A stretch of DNA of 34,716 bases from JBAVVD01 sp049697115. Its GTDB lineage: Bacteria; Acidobacteriota; Aminicenantia; Aminicenantales; UBA4085. Positions 8,481 to 16,494 of the stretch are shown in pieces. The notes under the pieces were generated by a model, which worked only from the letters and a program-made list of their open reading frames with translations, did not search any database and was not told where the DNA came from. How positions within the stretch are numbered: the stretch's first letter is position 1; the number at the start of each line of letters is the position of its first letter. The stretch is taken from assembly GCA_049697115.1 (NCBI GenBank), contig JBAVVD010000018.1, positions 1 to 34,716 of the forward strand. Reading direction: 5' to 3'. Both the position numbers and the translations under genes were made by a program.

Positions 8481-9866
8481 CTAGCGGGTCATCCAGGATT
8501 GGTTTTTCAATGTCAGGGCCGCGAAGGGGACAATCCACCACAGAAAAAGAGCTGTGATAATCCCGTAAGGAATTCCATAGAGAAAGGCCAGACTCTTGTT
8601 TGTCCGGAGATAATAGAGAGAAAGTATAAAAGAGGATATCACCAGGAAGGCCATGTGACGGACCATGAAAAAGGGATTAATCGCAAAAGAATAAACCACA
8701 ATACTCAGAGAAAACAGATGAAAGGGATGAAGAAAATTCAAATAGAGAAAGTCCACAATAGGCAACGCCCGATTCTTTGACCGGTAGCCCGAAAAAATGA
8801 ACCGGGCGAGGAAAAAGGTTTCCCTAAGATAGCTCCGCGTCCAGCGGAGGTACATCTTATTCATTTTGTTAAATCTGGTGGGCACCGTCGTATAGACGAC
8901 CGCATTGGATTGATAGCGGACCAGATGACCCGTTCTCAGAATCAGGGTCGTTAGCGCCCGATCCTCTCCATGAAAGCAGGGCGCGTTGAGAAACTTCTGA
9001 TTTAAAAATTCATGGACGAATCCTTTTAATAAAGATTTCCGATAAGCGGTCAGGGCTCCCGGACAGCAGACAACCGTTCCATAAACGCTCTGATACGCCC
9101 GGCCAAAATCGAAGGAAATCGAATACCGTACAGAAAGCATGCGCGTCAGAAAATTCTCCCGTTCGTTCAAAACAGCCACCCGTCCAGAGACCGCACCGGT
9201 CGTTTTGTCTTTGATTAACGGAGTCACGAGATTCCGTATGGCACTCCGTCCGATTTTACTGTCGGCATCAAAGGTGACGATAATCTCTCCTTTTGATTTT
9301 TTCATTCCCGCATAGAGGGCTTTTCGCTTCCCTAAATTCTTTCTGAAATTGATGATTTTAATCCGGTCTTCGTATTTCAGCTTGGCCCTCATCATGTAAT
9401 AGAACGTTAGATCTGTAGAGCCATCATTGACACAGATGACTTCAAGCCTGTCCTGAGGATAATTGCTGTTGAAAATCGAATCGATCGCTTTTCCCACCAG
9501 TTCCTGTTCATTCAGGGCCGACATAATCACCGATACAACAGGCCAATCGACTTTTTCATCCAGACCAAAGCTTTGAGGCTTATAACGAAGCCAGAGGATT
9601 GTCTGAAGGAGCAGGCCACAGACCACACTTGCGGCGGAAATAAGAAGAGGATAGGTTGAAATCCTCAAAAATTTCGTGCTCCGCAAAAATTCAGCCCAGT
9701 ACTGAAAAAGTTGAAATTTTATGGCCACGATCAGGATGAGGGCACTGCTGACGATGATCAGAAAGACGATGATCGTGTCGATCCTTTCTTTTAAGAACGG
9801 AAGGTTGAAAATCAGACTCCGCGGCTGACTTTCGACTTCAAGATCGTCAATCGCTTCTTCCCACAT
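8481..9866 (-). CDS. Membrane glycosyltransferase family 2, hyaluronan-synthase-like
   Basis: A 461-residue processive-type GT2 that probably builds or exports a polysaccharide at the inner membrane. Two N-terminal membrane helices (about 31-50 and 71-93) precede the GT-A domain. That domain carries NDGS (147-150), DAD (200-202) and GED (300-302, the catalytic-base region). 'RWTRSYLRE' (341-349) recalls hyaluronan synthase and NodC. The usual QxxRW motif reads MYLRW here, with Met338 in place of Gln. About four helices follow (380-455). A candidate promoter lies upstream at 9961-9989. It converges with TPR-CHAT gene 1, leaving only 26 bp between stops. The sugar is not determinable; hyaluronan itself is unlikely to be provable from sequence. 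Confidence 0.85.
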   Translation of the reverse strand: MWEEAIDDLEVESQPRSLIFNLPFLKERIDTIIVFLIIVSSALILIVAIKFQLFQYWAEFLRSTKFLRISTYPLLISAASVVCGLLLQTILWLRYKPQSFGLDEKVDWPVVSVIMSALNEQELVGKAIDSIFNSNYPQDRLEVICVNDGSTDLTFYYMMRAKLKYEDRIKIINFRKNLGKRKALYAGMKKSKGEIIVTFDADSKIGRSAIRNLVTPLIKDKTTGAVSGRVAVLNERENFLTRMLSVRYSISFDFGRAYQSVYGTVVCCPGALTAYRKSLLKGFVHEFLNQKFLNAPCFHGEDRALTTLILRTGHLVRYQSNAVVYTTVPTRFNKMNKMYLRWTRSYLRETFFLARFIFSGYRSKNRALPIVDFLYLNFLHPFHLFSLSIVVYSFAINPFFMVRHMAFLVISSFILSLYYLRTNKSLAFLYGIPYGIITALFLWWIVPFAALTLKNQSWMTR

Positions 9867-9960
9867 ATGGAAACCTACATTTATTAAACTGATAATAAAT
9901 TCTTTAAAGAGATGTCTGTGATCTTAAAAAACAGGATTCTTTTCTCGTTTAGGAATAGAG

Positions 9961-9989
9961 ATAGTAATGAATAAAAATGAAAAAGTCAA
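9961..9989 (-). promoter_or_regulatory. Candidate promoter of the GT2 gene
   Basis: Read leftward: TTGACT (9989-9984), a 17-bp spacer and TACTAT (9966-9961), about 95 nt before the GT2 start. It overlaps the hairpin behind the sigma-54 activator gene. I saw no -24/-12 (GG/GC) sigma-54 site here. Confidence 0.4.
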
Positions 9990-10007
9990 GCCATTCAAGG
10001 ACTTTTT
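9975..10007 (-). terminator. Weak terminator after the sigma-54 activator gene
   Basis: A perfect 8-bp inverted repeat, aaaaagtc (9980-9987) with gacttttt (10000-10007), is followed leftward by a T-rich stretch. The stem is AT-rich, so termination may be inefficient. Confidence 0.35.
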
Positions 10008-10014
10008 AAAGGGT

Positions 10015-10968
10015 TTAATAATTTTTCCGAATGCAGTCGGACATGTGGTATTTTTCCAATAGACGGTAGAAATGCCTTCGGCTCTTGCCGATTTCTAGGG
10101 CGGCCTTTGTTTTGTTCCACCGACAATTTTCCAGTGTCTCCCTGAGCGCATCCGCCACCCGCCCGGACGGCTCCCTGAGTATGGATATTTCTCTCTCAAA
10201 TTGAATGGCCTCCTCATCAATCCGGTCATTTTCGCTGAGAAGGAAGGCCCGTTCAAGAATATTTTGGAGTTCTCTGATATTTCCGGGAAAATCATATGTC
10301 TTTAATTTTTTGATAGCATTGAACGTGATCTCTTTATTTGTATGCCACTTCCCATTTTCTCTATGAAGAAAATGGTCGACCAGCAGAGGGATATCTTCTT
10401 TTCTTTCTCTTAAGGGAGGGATGAAAAATTTGAGAACACTGATTCTGAAGTAGAGATCTTTCCGGAATTTGCCGCGCCGGACCTCTTCCGGCAAGTACGT
10501 ATTTGTCGCAAATATGAAACGCGCCTGAATCTTCCTCATCCCGGTTTCTCCGATCCGCCGAAATTCCTTCTGTTCCACGATCCGGAGAAGTTTTGTTTGA
10601 AGATGAAAAGGAAGATCTCCAATTTCATCCAGAAAGACGGTTCCGCTTTTTGCCGATTCCAGCAAACCCGGTTTGTTCCTGGCCGCTCCTGTAAAGGCGC
10701 CCTGCACATAACCAAAAAGCTCCGACTCAAATAACTCATCCGGGAAATGTGTGCAGTTGACGGCCACAAAAGGAGCCGATTTCCTGTGACTTCTGTCATG
10801 AATAGTTCTGGCCATTAAATCTTTTCCGGTTCCCGTTTCTCCCAAAATCAGTACACTCTTGTGGCAGTTCGCAATTTTATTGATAAACGCCCGCTTCTCT
10901 TCAACGGCTGGGCTTTTGCCAATGATATGGGCCTCTTCCAAATCACTAAGGATCATGATAGAATGCAT
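10015..10968 (-). CDS. Sigma-54-dependent transcriptional activator without a receiver domain
   Basis: A 317-residue bacterial enhancer-binding protein that should remodel sigma-54 RNA polymerase using ATP. The AAA+ domain begins almost at the N-terminus. Walker A is GETGTGKD (43-50), the sigma-54-contact loop GAFTGA is at 90-95, Walker B is VFLDE (111-115), and the arginine-finger region 'FRKDLYFRISVLKFFIPPLRERKEDI' is present. A Fis-type helix-turn-helix ends the protein (about 280-312, 'CRWNKTKAALEIGKSRRHFYRLLEKY'). There is no REC, PAS, GAF or FHA sensor domain, so activity must be set by level or by a partner, as in PspF. It shares a gap of 97-145 bp with the divergent sigma factor gene. 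No ribosome site supports the ATG at 10968; Met5 (10956) is an alternative. Confidence 0.92.
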   Translation of the reverse strand: MHSIMILSDLEEAHIIGKSPAVEEKRAFINKIANCHKSVLILGETGTGKDLMARTIHDRSHRKSAPFVAVNCTHFPDELFESELFGYVQGAFTGAARNKPGLLESAKSGTVFLDEIGDLPFHLQTKLLRIVEQKEFRRIGETGMRKIQARFIFATNTYLPEEVRRGKFRKDLYFRISVLKFFIPPLRERKEDIPLLVDHFLHRENGKWHTNKEITFNAIKKLKTYDFPGNIRELQNILERAFLLSENDRIDEEAIQFEREISILREPSGRVADALRETLENCRWNKTKAALEIGKSRRHFYRLLEKYHMSDCIRKNY

Positions 10969-11113
10969 TGGTAACTACAATATCATTAAAACGCCGTCAG
11001 CATATAAATATTCTCAAAGAAATTGAATTTTTGAGAAAAAAAAGAGAAATGTTTCATCTATATTAATGGTGGTGTCATGCCCATCTATTCCCAAGAATTC
11101 CGTAGAGTCCAAA

Positions 11114-11662
11114 ATGGATCAAAACGAAAATAAAGTCCAGGAATTTAAATCCCTCATCGATCGATTTTCACGATTCATAAATATCCATATTCAAAAATTC
11201 AACCTCTATAAGTTAGGCCTTGATGCCAATGATATTCTACAGGAAATCAAAATAAAAATATGGAAAGTCCTGGACAGTGAGAAAAAGATTACGAATTATG
11301 CGTCTTATATAAAGAAGATTGTGGATTCCTCTGTCATTGATCAGATTCGAAAAATAAAAAGAGAAGAAGGAATTTACAATTGCGAAATCAACAAGAGGAT
11401 TTCAGAGCAAAAAAACAGTTATCTCTCCCGCCTTTCTCATACGGAAAAGGATCTCAAAGAAATTGTCGGACGGGCCGTCGACTCCCTGATTGAATCTCGC
11501 CGCAAGGTGGTTAAGCTCTATTTCTTGAGCATGACGATCGAAGAAATCGCCCATTATTTCCATTGGAGCAATGACAAAACCAGAAACCTGCTCTACCGGG
11601 GATTATCTGATTTAAAGAAAAAATTAAAAGAGAGAGAAATCGACTATGAAGATCACCCATAA
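11114..11662 (+). CDS. Sigma-70 family (ECF-like) sigma factor
   Basis: A protein of about 182 residues with sigma region 2 near the N-terminus ('LDANDILQEIKIKIWKVL', 'YASYIKKIVDSSVIDQIRKIKREE'). Region 4 is at the C-terminus ('LIESRRKVVKLYFLSMTIEEIAHYFHWSNDKTRNLLYRGLSDLKKKL'), and there is no region 3, as in ECF factors. The start is uncertain: the ATG at 11114 begins the usual lysine/glutamate-rich N-terminus, whereas an in-frame ATG at 11066 would add 16 residues that look unlike the family. A TATATT box at 11059-11064 would put the start point near 11071, which supports 11114. Its 3' end overlaps the anti-sigma gene by 17 bp, the usual arrangement for a sigma/anti-sigma pair. Confidence 0.82.
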   Translation: MDQNENKVQEFKSLIDRFSRFINIHIQKFNLYKLGLDANDILQEIKIKIWKVLDSEKKITNYASYIKKIVDSSVIDQIRKIKREEGIYNCEINKRISEQKNSYLSRLSHTEKDLKEIVGRAVDSLIESRRKVVKLYFLSMTIEEIAHYFHWSNDKTRNLLYRGLSDLKKKLKEREIDYEDHP

Positions 11663-12371
11663 AGAGCTCTGTGAGCTTTATAAGACGCTCATCAGCGAAA
11701 AAATTCCCCCTTCACGAAGGAAATGCCCTTCGCTGGCCGCTCTCTTAAAATTCTTTCAGCCAACGTCTTCTCGGAGAAACAAAGCCAAAATTGTCGAACA
11801 TGTGACTCACTGCGCCTATTGTGCCCATGAATTTGATGCGATCCTTGAAGTCATGAGAGGCCGCCAAAAATTGGAAGAAGATCTGGACCTCTGGCTCCGT
11901 TCGGAAAATGCCAGAATCCCTTCGCGTAGCAAATCGAACGCCGGCGCCTTTCTTCTTAAATTGTCCTGGAGGAATGTCCTGTTTTTCATCGCAGCCGGCT
12001 TTCTCCTTCTTGGCTTAGTGACTCTCTTTCACAATAATCTCCTTATGCATTTCCGTTCGCCCAATATAAAAGGAATTCAATCCTTTCCAGTTCGTCTCAT
12101 CCGGCCCATCGACGGTCAATACCCCAGATCTCACTTGAATTTCCAATGGGACACCCTCCCTGAATCGGAATATTCCATCCTTGAACTCTATGACGACACA
12201 CTGGCCCTCATCTGGAAGAGTCCAAAACTCCACGCCAGCTATTATTCTCTTCCGCAAGAAATAACGGACACACTCACCCGGCAGAAAAATTACTACTGGA
12301 TGGTGACGGTTTCTCTTTCCGACGGCAGAAAAATCGAATCCGCCCTCAAGAAATTTTTCCTTGTGGACTGA
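11646..12371 (+). CDS. Membrane anti-sigma factor with zinc-finger and extracytoplasmic domain
   Basis: A 241-residue protein. The N-terminal zinc-finger anti-sigma motif is HxxxCxxC (His52, Cys56, Cys59), with Cys27 as a likely fourth ligand. One membrane helix follows (about 110-128, 'VLFFIAAGFLLLGLVTLF'). A C-terminal part of about 112 residues outside the membrane has a beta-rich pattern ('VRLIRPIDGQYPRSHLNFQWD', 'YYWMVTVSLSDGRKIES') resembling fibronectin/Ig-like modules. By analogy with this family, the cytoplasmic end should hold the sigma factor and the outer part should receive the signal. It overlaps the sigma gene by 17 bp. The next gene, convergent with its stop at 12372, is an exported CHAT peptidase, which could act on the outer domain (inference). 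Confidence 0.8.
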   Translation: MKITHKELCELYKTLISEKIPPSRRKCPSLAALLKFFQPTSSRRNKAKIVEHVTHCAYCAHEFDAILEVMRGRQKLEEDLDLWLRSENARIPSRSKSNAGAFLLKLSWRNVLFFIAAGFLLLGLVTLFHNNLLMHFRSPNIKGIQSFPVRLIRPIDGQYPRSHLNFQWDTLPESEYSILELYDDTLALIWKSPKLHASYYSLPQEITDTLTRQKNYYWMVTVSLSDGRKIESALKKFFLVD

Positions 12372-15257
12372 TCAATGAAAATCAATGGTTGAGCTGTATT
12401 CTCCGTTCAACACAAAGGCGGCCCAGTGGAAAGGATGAGAATATCTGGAGTGGATCATTTCCAATTTGGCTAAACGCAAAGCCTGAGCCTTGCTCTTCCC
12501 CTGATAAAGAAAGTGATACAAATATCTCATGAATTTTGCTGTGGACTGATCATTGATTGTCCAGAGTGTGGACAACACCGATTTTGCTCCGGCATAAAAA
12601 AATATTCGAGGCAGACCCAGCATACCTTCCGCTCTTTCCAGGAGCCCGATTCCTGTCTGACAGGCTGAAAGGACAACAAGGCTGGCATTCAAGCGGAGCT
12701 TATAAATCTCCCGAACCTGAAGAACGCCGTCCTCTTCTTCGTCTCTGTCGAAAGATAAAATCAAAGCCGACCGCAATGGAAACTGTTCATCCAGAAACCC
12801 ATGGCAGGCAAAATGAATGATCTCATAGTCCTGGAGAGAAATCCTTTTTACCGCCGCTTCTGTGGCCCGGCTTCCCAGATAGAGATCTCTTTTGTCTCTC
12901 CTGAAATATTTGGAAATTCTCAAGACCTCTTTCTTGGTAAAAGGAAGCGGCGTCAATTCAAACCCTTGATTGGCATACAGATCGTTCATTACTTTTCCAT
13001 AGCGTTCTGGAAATGAAGCGTTGTGTTTATAGACAGGATCCCCCACGGCAAGCAAATCCATCGGATTTTGCTTCCGGCGTTTTTTTTCGGTCAACACGAA
13101 CAGCACAGAGGACGACGGCGCATAGGACACTTGATAATCATGAATTAAATACCGCAACGGGCGCTCTGAGCCATCGACGATCAGAGTCTCAAAAGGAAAA
13201 TAATAGAGCACCCCGTCCGGAATGACGATCAGACTTTCGAGAGAGCCCGCTTTTCGCTTCGCCAGCGGGCTGAGAAGCTCTTCAAACAAACGACTGGCGG
13301 CAAGAATTCCATCAAATTTCCCCATCGGGGGAGCGGCCAGCGCTTTTAAATAGGCCCTTATTGTATTTTTGATTTCCTGGCGGGGAGGCAAACTGTGGAG
13401 TTCAAAATCATTTTTCGTGATGAAAAACATAAACGAGCGGTTTTCTCCCAAAAAATATTCAATGAGGGCTGTTTTCTCATCCAACAGATCTGTTTGGACG
13501 GCTTCGATTCCACCGGGTTCAGGATATACGAGGCCGGCCGTCCCCGAGCTTATGCCCCTCATTTGGGAGGCCAATCTCATGTCACTCTCTTCTTCCTGCG
13601 ACAATACGACTTCAAGGTCTCTTCTTCTTTTGTCACTAATGTCTTTTCTTGAAAGCTCCAGGATCAATGATGAAATCCGGCTGGATTTCTTCATTTCCTT
13701 TTCTTGAAGTTCATGATTCATTTTTTCTCTGATGTTGACTTTGGATTCCAATAGACTTTCCAGAAACGCCCTGGCCTTTGCTTTTTCAATGACACAGAAA
13801 ATTTCCTTTTCAAGCTTTTTCTGACCGCCATTCGCTCTCAACCGGTATAATAGATCAATCAAGGATTCATAGATTTTTAGTTTGTTTCTAATAAAGCCCG
13901 TTTTGTAAATATCCAGGCAGAGCTGGCTCCGGATGTGGTCGATTATTTCAATCGATTTTTTATAATATTCAATGGCCAGAGAGAACTGGCCATCCTTTTC
14001 ATAGCATTGACCGAGCCCAAAATAAGCTTCCCAGAGGATCTGTTCGTATTTTGTCTTTAAAGCTATTTCAATAGCTTTTTTATAATAATTAACAGCTTCA
14101 TTTAAATCATTCAAAAAAAATAAAACCCGCCCTATATTATTAAGAATAAAACATTCTGATCCAATATCTTGAATTTCGCAAGATTTATTATATCCTTCTT
14201 CAAAGTACTTTAGAGCTTTATGGAAATTTTCTAAATCAGTATGGACAACACCTATATTATTTAAGATTATTATTTCTGTTTTTTTATCATTAATTTTCCT
14301 TGCTATTTTGAGTGAATTGCTGTAATTTTTCAGCGCCAGGAGAAAATCACTTTTATCTTTATGTAAAATCCCTCTATTTCGAAACGTTTTCCCGATATTA
14401 TTCAAATTCATATATATCTCTTCATCCCCATTTTGCTTTTCAATTCTTATGGCATTTTTTAAATAAATCAGCGCCCTCCGATAATCTCCCAAGTCAATGG
14501 AGGTAACTCCAATATTGGTCAAGCAATCGGCTTCTTCTCTATAGCTCCGAAATTTCCTGGCAATTAATAAAGACTCTTCAAAATAATTCAACGCTTTGAA
14601 ATAATCATTCATTTTCCAATAATAGAGGCCGATATTATTCAGGCACCTTCCCACTTCTTTCTCATGATTCATCTCTCTGGCAATTTTCAGAGCCTGTCTG
14701 TTTAAGGAAAAAAACTCCTCCAGAGTGTCTGTCTCCCAATAATTCAAGCTCAACTGGCGGAGGCACTTCAGCTCATGTCCTTTGCTCTTGAACTCTATGG
14801 CCAGTTCAATGGCCCGCCTGAAACAGGCCGTGGATTTCTGAAGCTGTCCGGACGAACGCCACTCTTTCCCCTGAGAATAAAATTGATAGATTTCCATAGC
14901 TGCCCGACATTCCTCTTCCTTGCTCTTCAGGTTTGACTCCTGGGCCAGGGCCCGTGCATTTCTGTAAAATTCACAGGACTCCTCCATTTGTCCGACATTC
15001 CATCTGAGAATTCCCAGAGACATCAAACAAAGGACTCGACCTTTCTGATCACCCGTTTTTTCAATGAACCTGAGGGCTTCAAGGAAGGACTCCATGGCCT
15101 GTGGGTATTGGCCGTTTCTCATTTGATCATTGCCGCGCTCGATTCTTTGATTATGGAGATGTAAAACTTGTCTATGATCTTTTCCTTCTGAACTTCGCCA
15201 GGGCCCCATAAACAGGGATAGACCGATGAGGAAAAAACAAAAAAAACCCTTCCGCAT
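12372..15257 (-). CDS. Exported TPR-CHAT protein 2 (caspase-like peptidase)
   Basis: A 961-residue paralogue of TPR-CHAT protein 1, with the same order: signal peptide (MRKGFFCFFLIGLSLF), TPR array (about 25-480), linker, and C-terminal CHAT domain. The catalytic residues are His819 in FACHG and Cys866 in LSACQTG; their spacing of 47 is identical to that in the other copy. Unlike protein 1 it has no C-terminal membrane helix, ending soon after 'HPFHWAAFVLNGEY'. The start at 15257 is chosen over an upstream start at 15314 because an AGGAAGG/GGGAGG-rich ribosome site precedes it and the signal peptide begins there. The gene is convergent with the sigma/anti-sigma pair with no gap. It probably works outside the cytoplasm; its substrate is unknown. 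Confidence 0.88.
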   Translation of the reverse strand: MRKGFFCFFLIGLSLFMGPWRSSEGKDHRQVLHLHNQRIERGNDQMRNGQYPQAMESFLEALRFIEKTGDQKGRVLCLMSLGILRWNVGQMEESCEFYRNARALAQESNLKSKEEECRAAMEIYQFYSQGKEWRSSGQLQKSTACFRRAIELAIEFKSKGHELKCLRQLSLNYWETDTLEEFFSLNRQALKIAREMNHEKEVGRCLNNIGLYYWKMNDYFKALNYFEESLLIARKFRSYREEADCLTNIGVTSIDLGDYRRALIYLKNAIRIEKQNGDEEIYMNLNNIGKTFRNRGILHKDKSDFLLALKNYSNSLKIARKINDKKTEIIILNNIGVVHTDLENFHKALKYFEEGYNKSCEIQDIGSECFILNNIGRVLFFLNDLNEAVNYYKKAIEIALKTKYEQILWEAYFGLGQCYEKDGQFSLAIEYYKKSIEIIDHIRSQLCLDIYKTGFIRNKLKIYESLIDLLYRLRANGGQKKLEKEIFCVIEKAKARAFLESLLESKVNIREKMNHELQEKEMKKSSRISSLILELSRKDISDKRRRDLEVVLSQEEESDMRLASQMRGISSGTAGLVYPEPGGIEAVQTDLLDEKTALIEYFLGENRSFMFFITKNDFELHSLPPRQEIKNTIRAYLKALAAPPMGKFDGILAASRLFEELLSPLAKRKAGSLESLIVIPDGVLYYFPFETLIVDGSERPLRYLIHDYQVSYAPSSSVLFVLTEKKRRKQNPMDLLAVGDPVYKHNASFPERYGKVMNDLYANQGFELTPLPFTKKEVLRISKYFRRDKRDLYLGSRATEAAVKRISLQDYEIIHFACHGFLDEQFPLRSALILSFDRDEEEDGVLQVREIYKLRLNASLVVLSACQTGIGLLERAEGMLGLPRIFFYAGAKSVLSTLWTINDQSTAKFMRYLYHFLYQGKSKAQALRLAKLEMIHSRYSHPFHWAAFVLNGEYSSTIDFH

Positions 15258-15419
15258 AGGCCTTCCTGACCTCCCTTTAAAATTAAGCTGAAAATATATT
15301 AAGGAAGGCCTCAAATGTCAATAAGAAATTGCGCTTTTGAGCTTCTTTTTGTCCCTGAAAAAGACTCTCTCTCCGTGCCCGCTCCTCTTTCAACCGGCCG
15401 TCTTCACCGCATGGAAATC

Positions 15420-15461
15420 GGGGACATGATCTGAATTCTCTTGAATTCGGTTCATGTCCCC
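15420..15461. repeat. Large palindromic hairpin, REP-like
   Basis: A 42-bp element with outer arms ggggacatga (15420-15429) and tcatgtcccc (15452-15461), perfect over 10 bp. Inner arms gaattc (15433-15438) and gaattc (15443-15448) enclose a 4-nt loop. No T-run follows on either strand, so it is not a simple terminator. Its form recalls repetitive extragenic palindromes linked to REP-associated transposases. It sits between the DUF4097 gene and TPR-CHAT gene 2. Confidence 0.55.
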
Positions 15462-15503
15462 TTTGAGACGTGTGGAAATCCAAGTGGAATGCGTCTGTCT
15501 GGA

Positions 15504-16472
15504 TTAGCTCTTCTTCAAGTATATGTTGCCGCTGAAGGTCTTGAGCCTGAGGACGGCTCCTCCCTTATTGACCATACCTCTCAATTCCCGCGGTGATATT
15601 TTTCCAGTCGCTTCTACCGGAAAGTCTGTTTCGATGTGACCGCTGAAGGTCTCGGCCTCAAACTCGAAAGAAGAGTCCTGGGGCAGGATTACTTTTACGC
15701 TGCCGGAGAGGGACTCCAGAGAGTATCTTCCACCCGGGATGACTCTTCCTTGATAATGGACGCCGCCGCTTAATACTTTGGCTTTAACGACTTTGGCCTC
15801 GTCGACATCCTCCAGCCGAATGCGGCCGCTGGTCGTCTCTGCATCGATGGAACCTTTAATCCTGGATACTTCGATTGTGCCGGATACGGATTTCAAGAAA
15901 ACATCACCCGTGATCTCCTGGATCTCGATACTCCCGCTGATGGTTTTACAGTCCACTCCTTTTTCGGCCTTGACCACACTCACATTCCCGCTGACAATGT
16001 TCACCTCAAAAGTTCCTCCGATTCCTTCGGCGCTGAGATTTCCACTCACAGATTTCGCCTCGAACGAAGCTTTGTCCGGAATCCAAAGGTTATAATGAAC
16101 CGACACATTGAGAGAATCCTGTTTCCTGGACTTGTGTTCGGGGTATTTGGACTCAATGCGAAGCGTATTGCCGACTCTATTCACTTCAATATTTACTTTC
16201 TTGGCGTTCTCTTCAGCCCGGGCGAGCGTGGATGCCTTTGAAACTTTCAAGGCATCGATCTTCACCTCATTCTGGGCCCAGGTCTTGACTTCAATTTTCC
16301 CGGAGAGGTTGTTCACATAGACTTTACTGTCCTTGTCCAGCTTTTCCGTCTTAACAAACTTCTCTTCGTACTTTTCCTTATTATCCGCCAGGGCGCTCCC
16401 GGAAAAAACACTGACAACCAGGAACCCGCAGGTCAAAAGAACCAATCCGTTTGTCCATTTGTTAAGTTTCAT
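15504..16472 (-). CDS. Exported DUF4097-type beta-repeat protein
   Basis: A 322-residue protein with a signal peptide (MKLNKWTNGLVLLTCGFLVVSVFSGSALA). The mature part is built of about nine repeats of roughly 18-25 residues, each with an 'xSGxI/V' core (SVSGNL, IVSGNV, TISGSI, SVSGTI, TTSGRI, SLSGSV, TFSGHI, TFSGNI). This is the DUF4097 / putative adhesin pattern expected to form a right-handed beta-helix. The start at 16472 is supported by AGGAGG (16484-16479) 6 nt upstream. It is the third gene of the ECF sigma - anti-sigma - DUF4097 operon, 22 bp behind the anti-sigma stop. Its position suggests an envelope protein made or sensed under that sigma factor. The molecular role of DUF4097 proteins is not established. 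Confidence 0.85.
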   Translation of the reverse strand: MKLNKWTNGLVLLTCGFLVVSVFSGSALADNKEKYEEKFVKTEKLDKDSKVYVNNLSGKIEVKTWAQNEVKIDALKVSKASTLARAEENAKKVNIEVNRVGNTLRIESKYPEHKSRKQDSLNVSVHYNLWIPDKASFEAKSVSGNLSAEGIGGTFEVNIVSGNVSVVKAEKGVDCKTISGSIEIQEITGDVFLKSVSGTIEVSRIKGSIDAETTSGRIRLEDVDEAKVVKAKVLSGGVHYQGRVIPGGRYSLESLSGSVKVILPQDSSFEFEAETFSGHIETDFPVEATGKISPRELRGMVNKGGAVLRLKTFSGNIYLKKS

Positions 16473-16494
16473 GACCTTCCTCCTTATGGAATAT

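Noticed and set aside
9867..10014. Sigma-54 promoter upstream of the GT2 gene
   Set aside because: The phrase TGGCTTGACT has GG at about -24, but no GC at the -12 position.
5479..15257. Type III-E CRISPR (Craspase) locus
   Set aside because: TPR-CHAT proteins and a sigma factor are present, but there is no CRISPR array, gRAMP, Csx30 or Cas gene, and these CHAT proteins have signal peptides.
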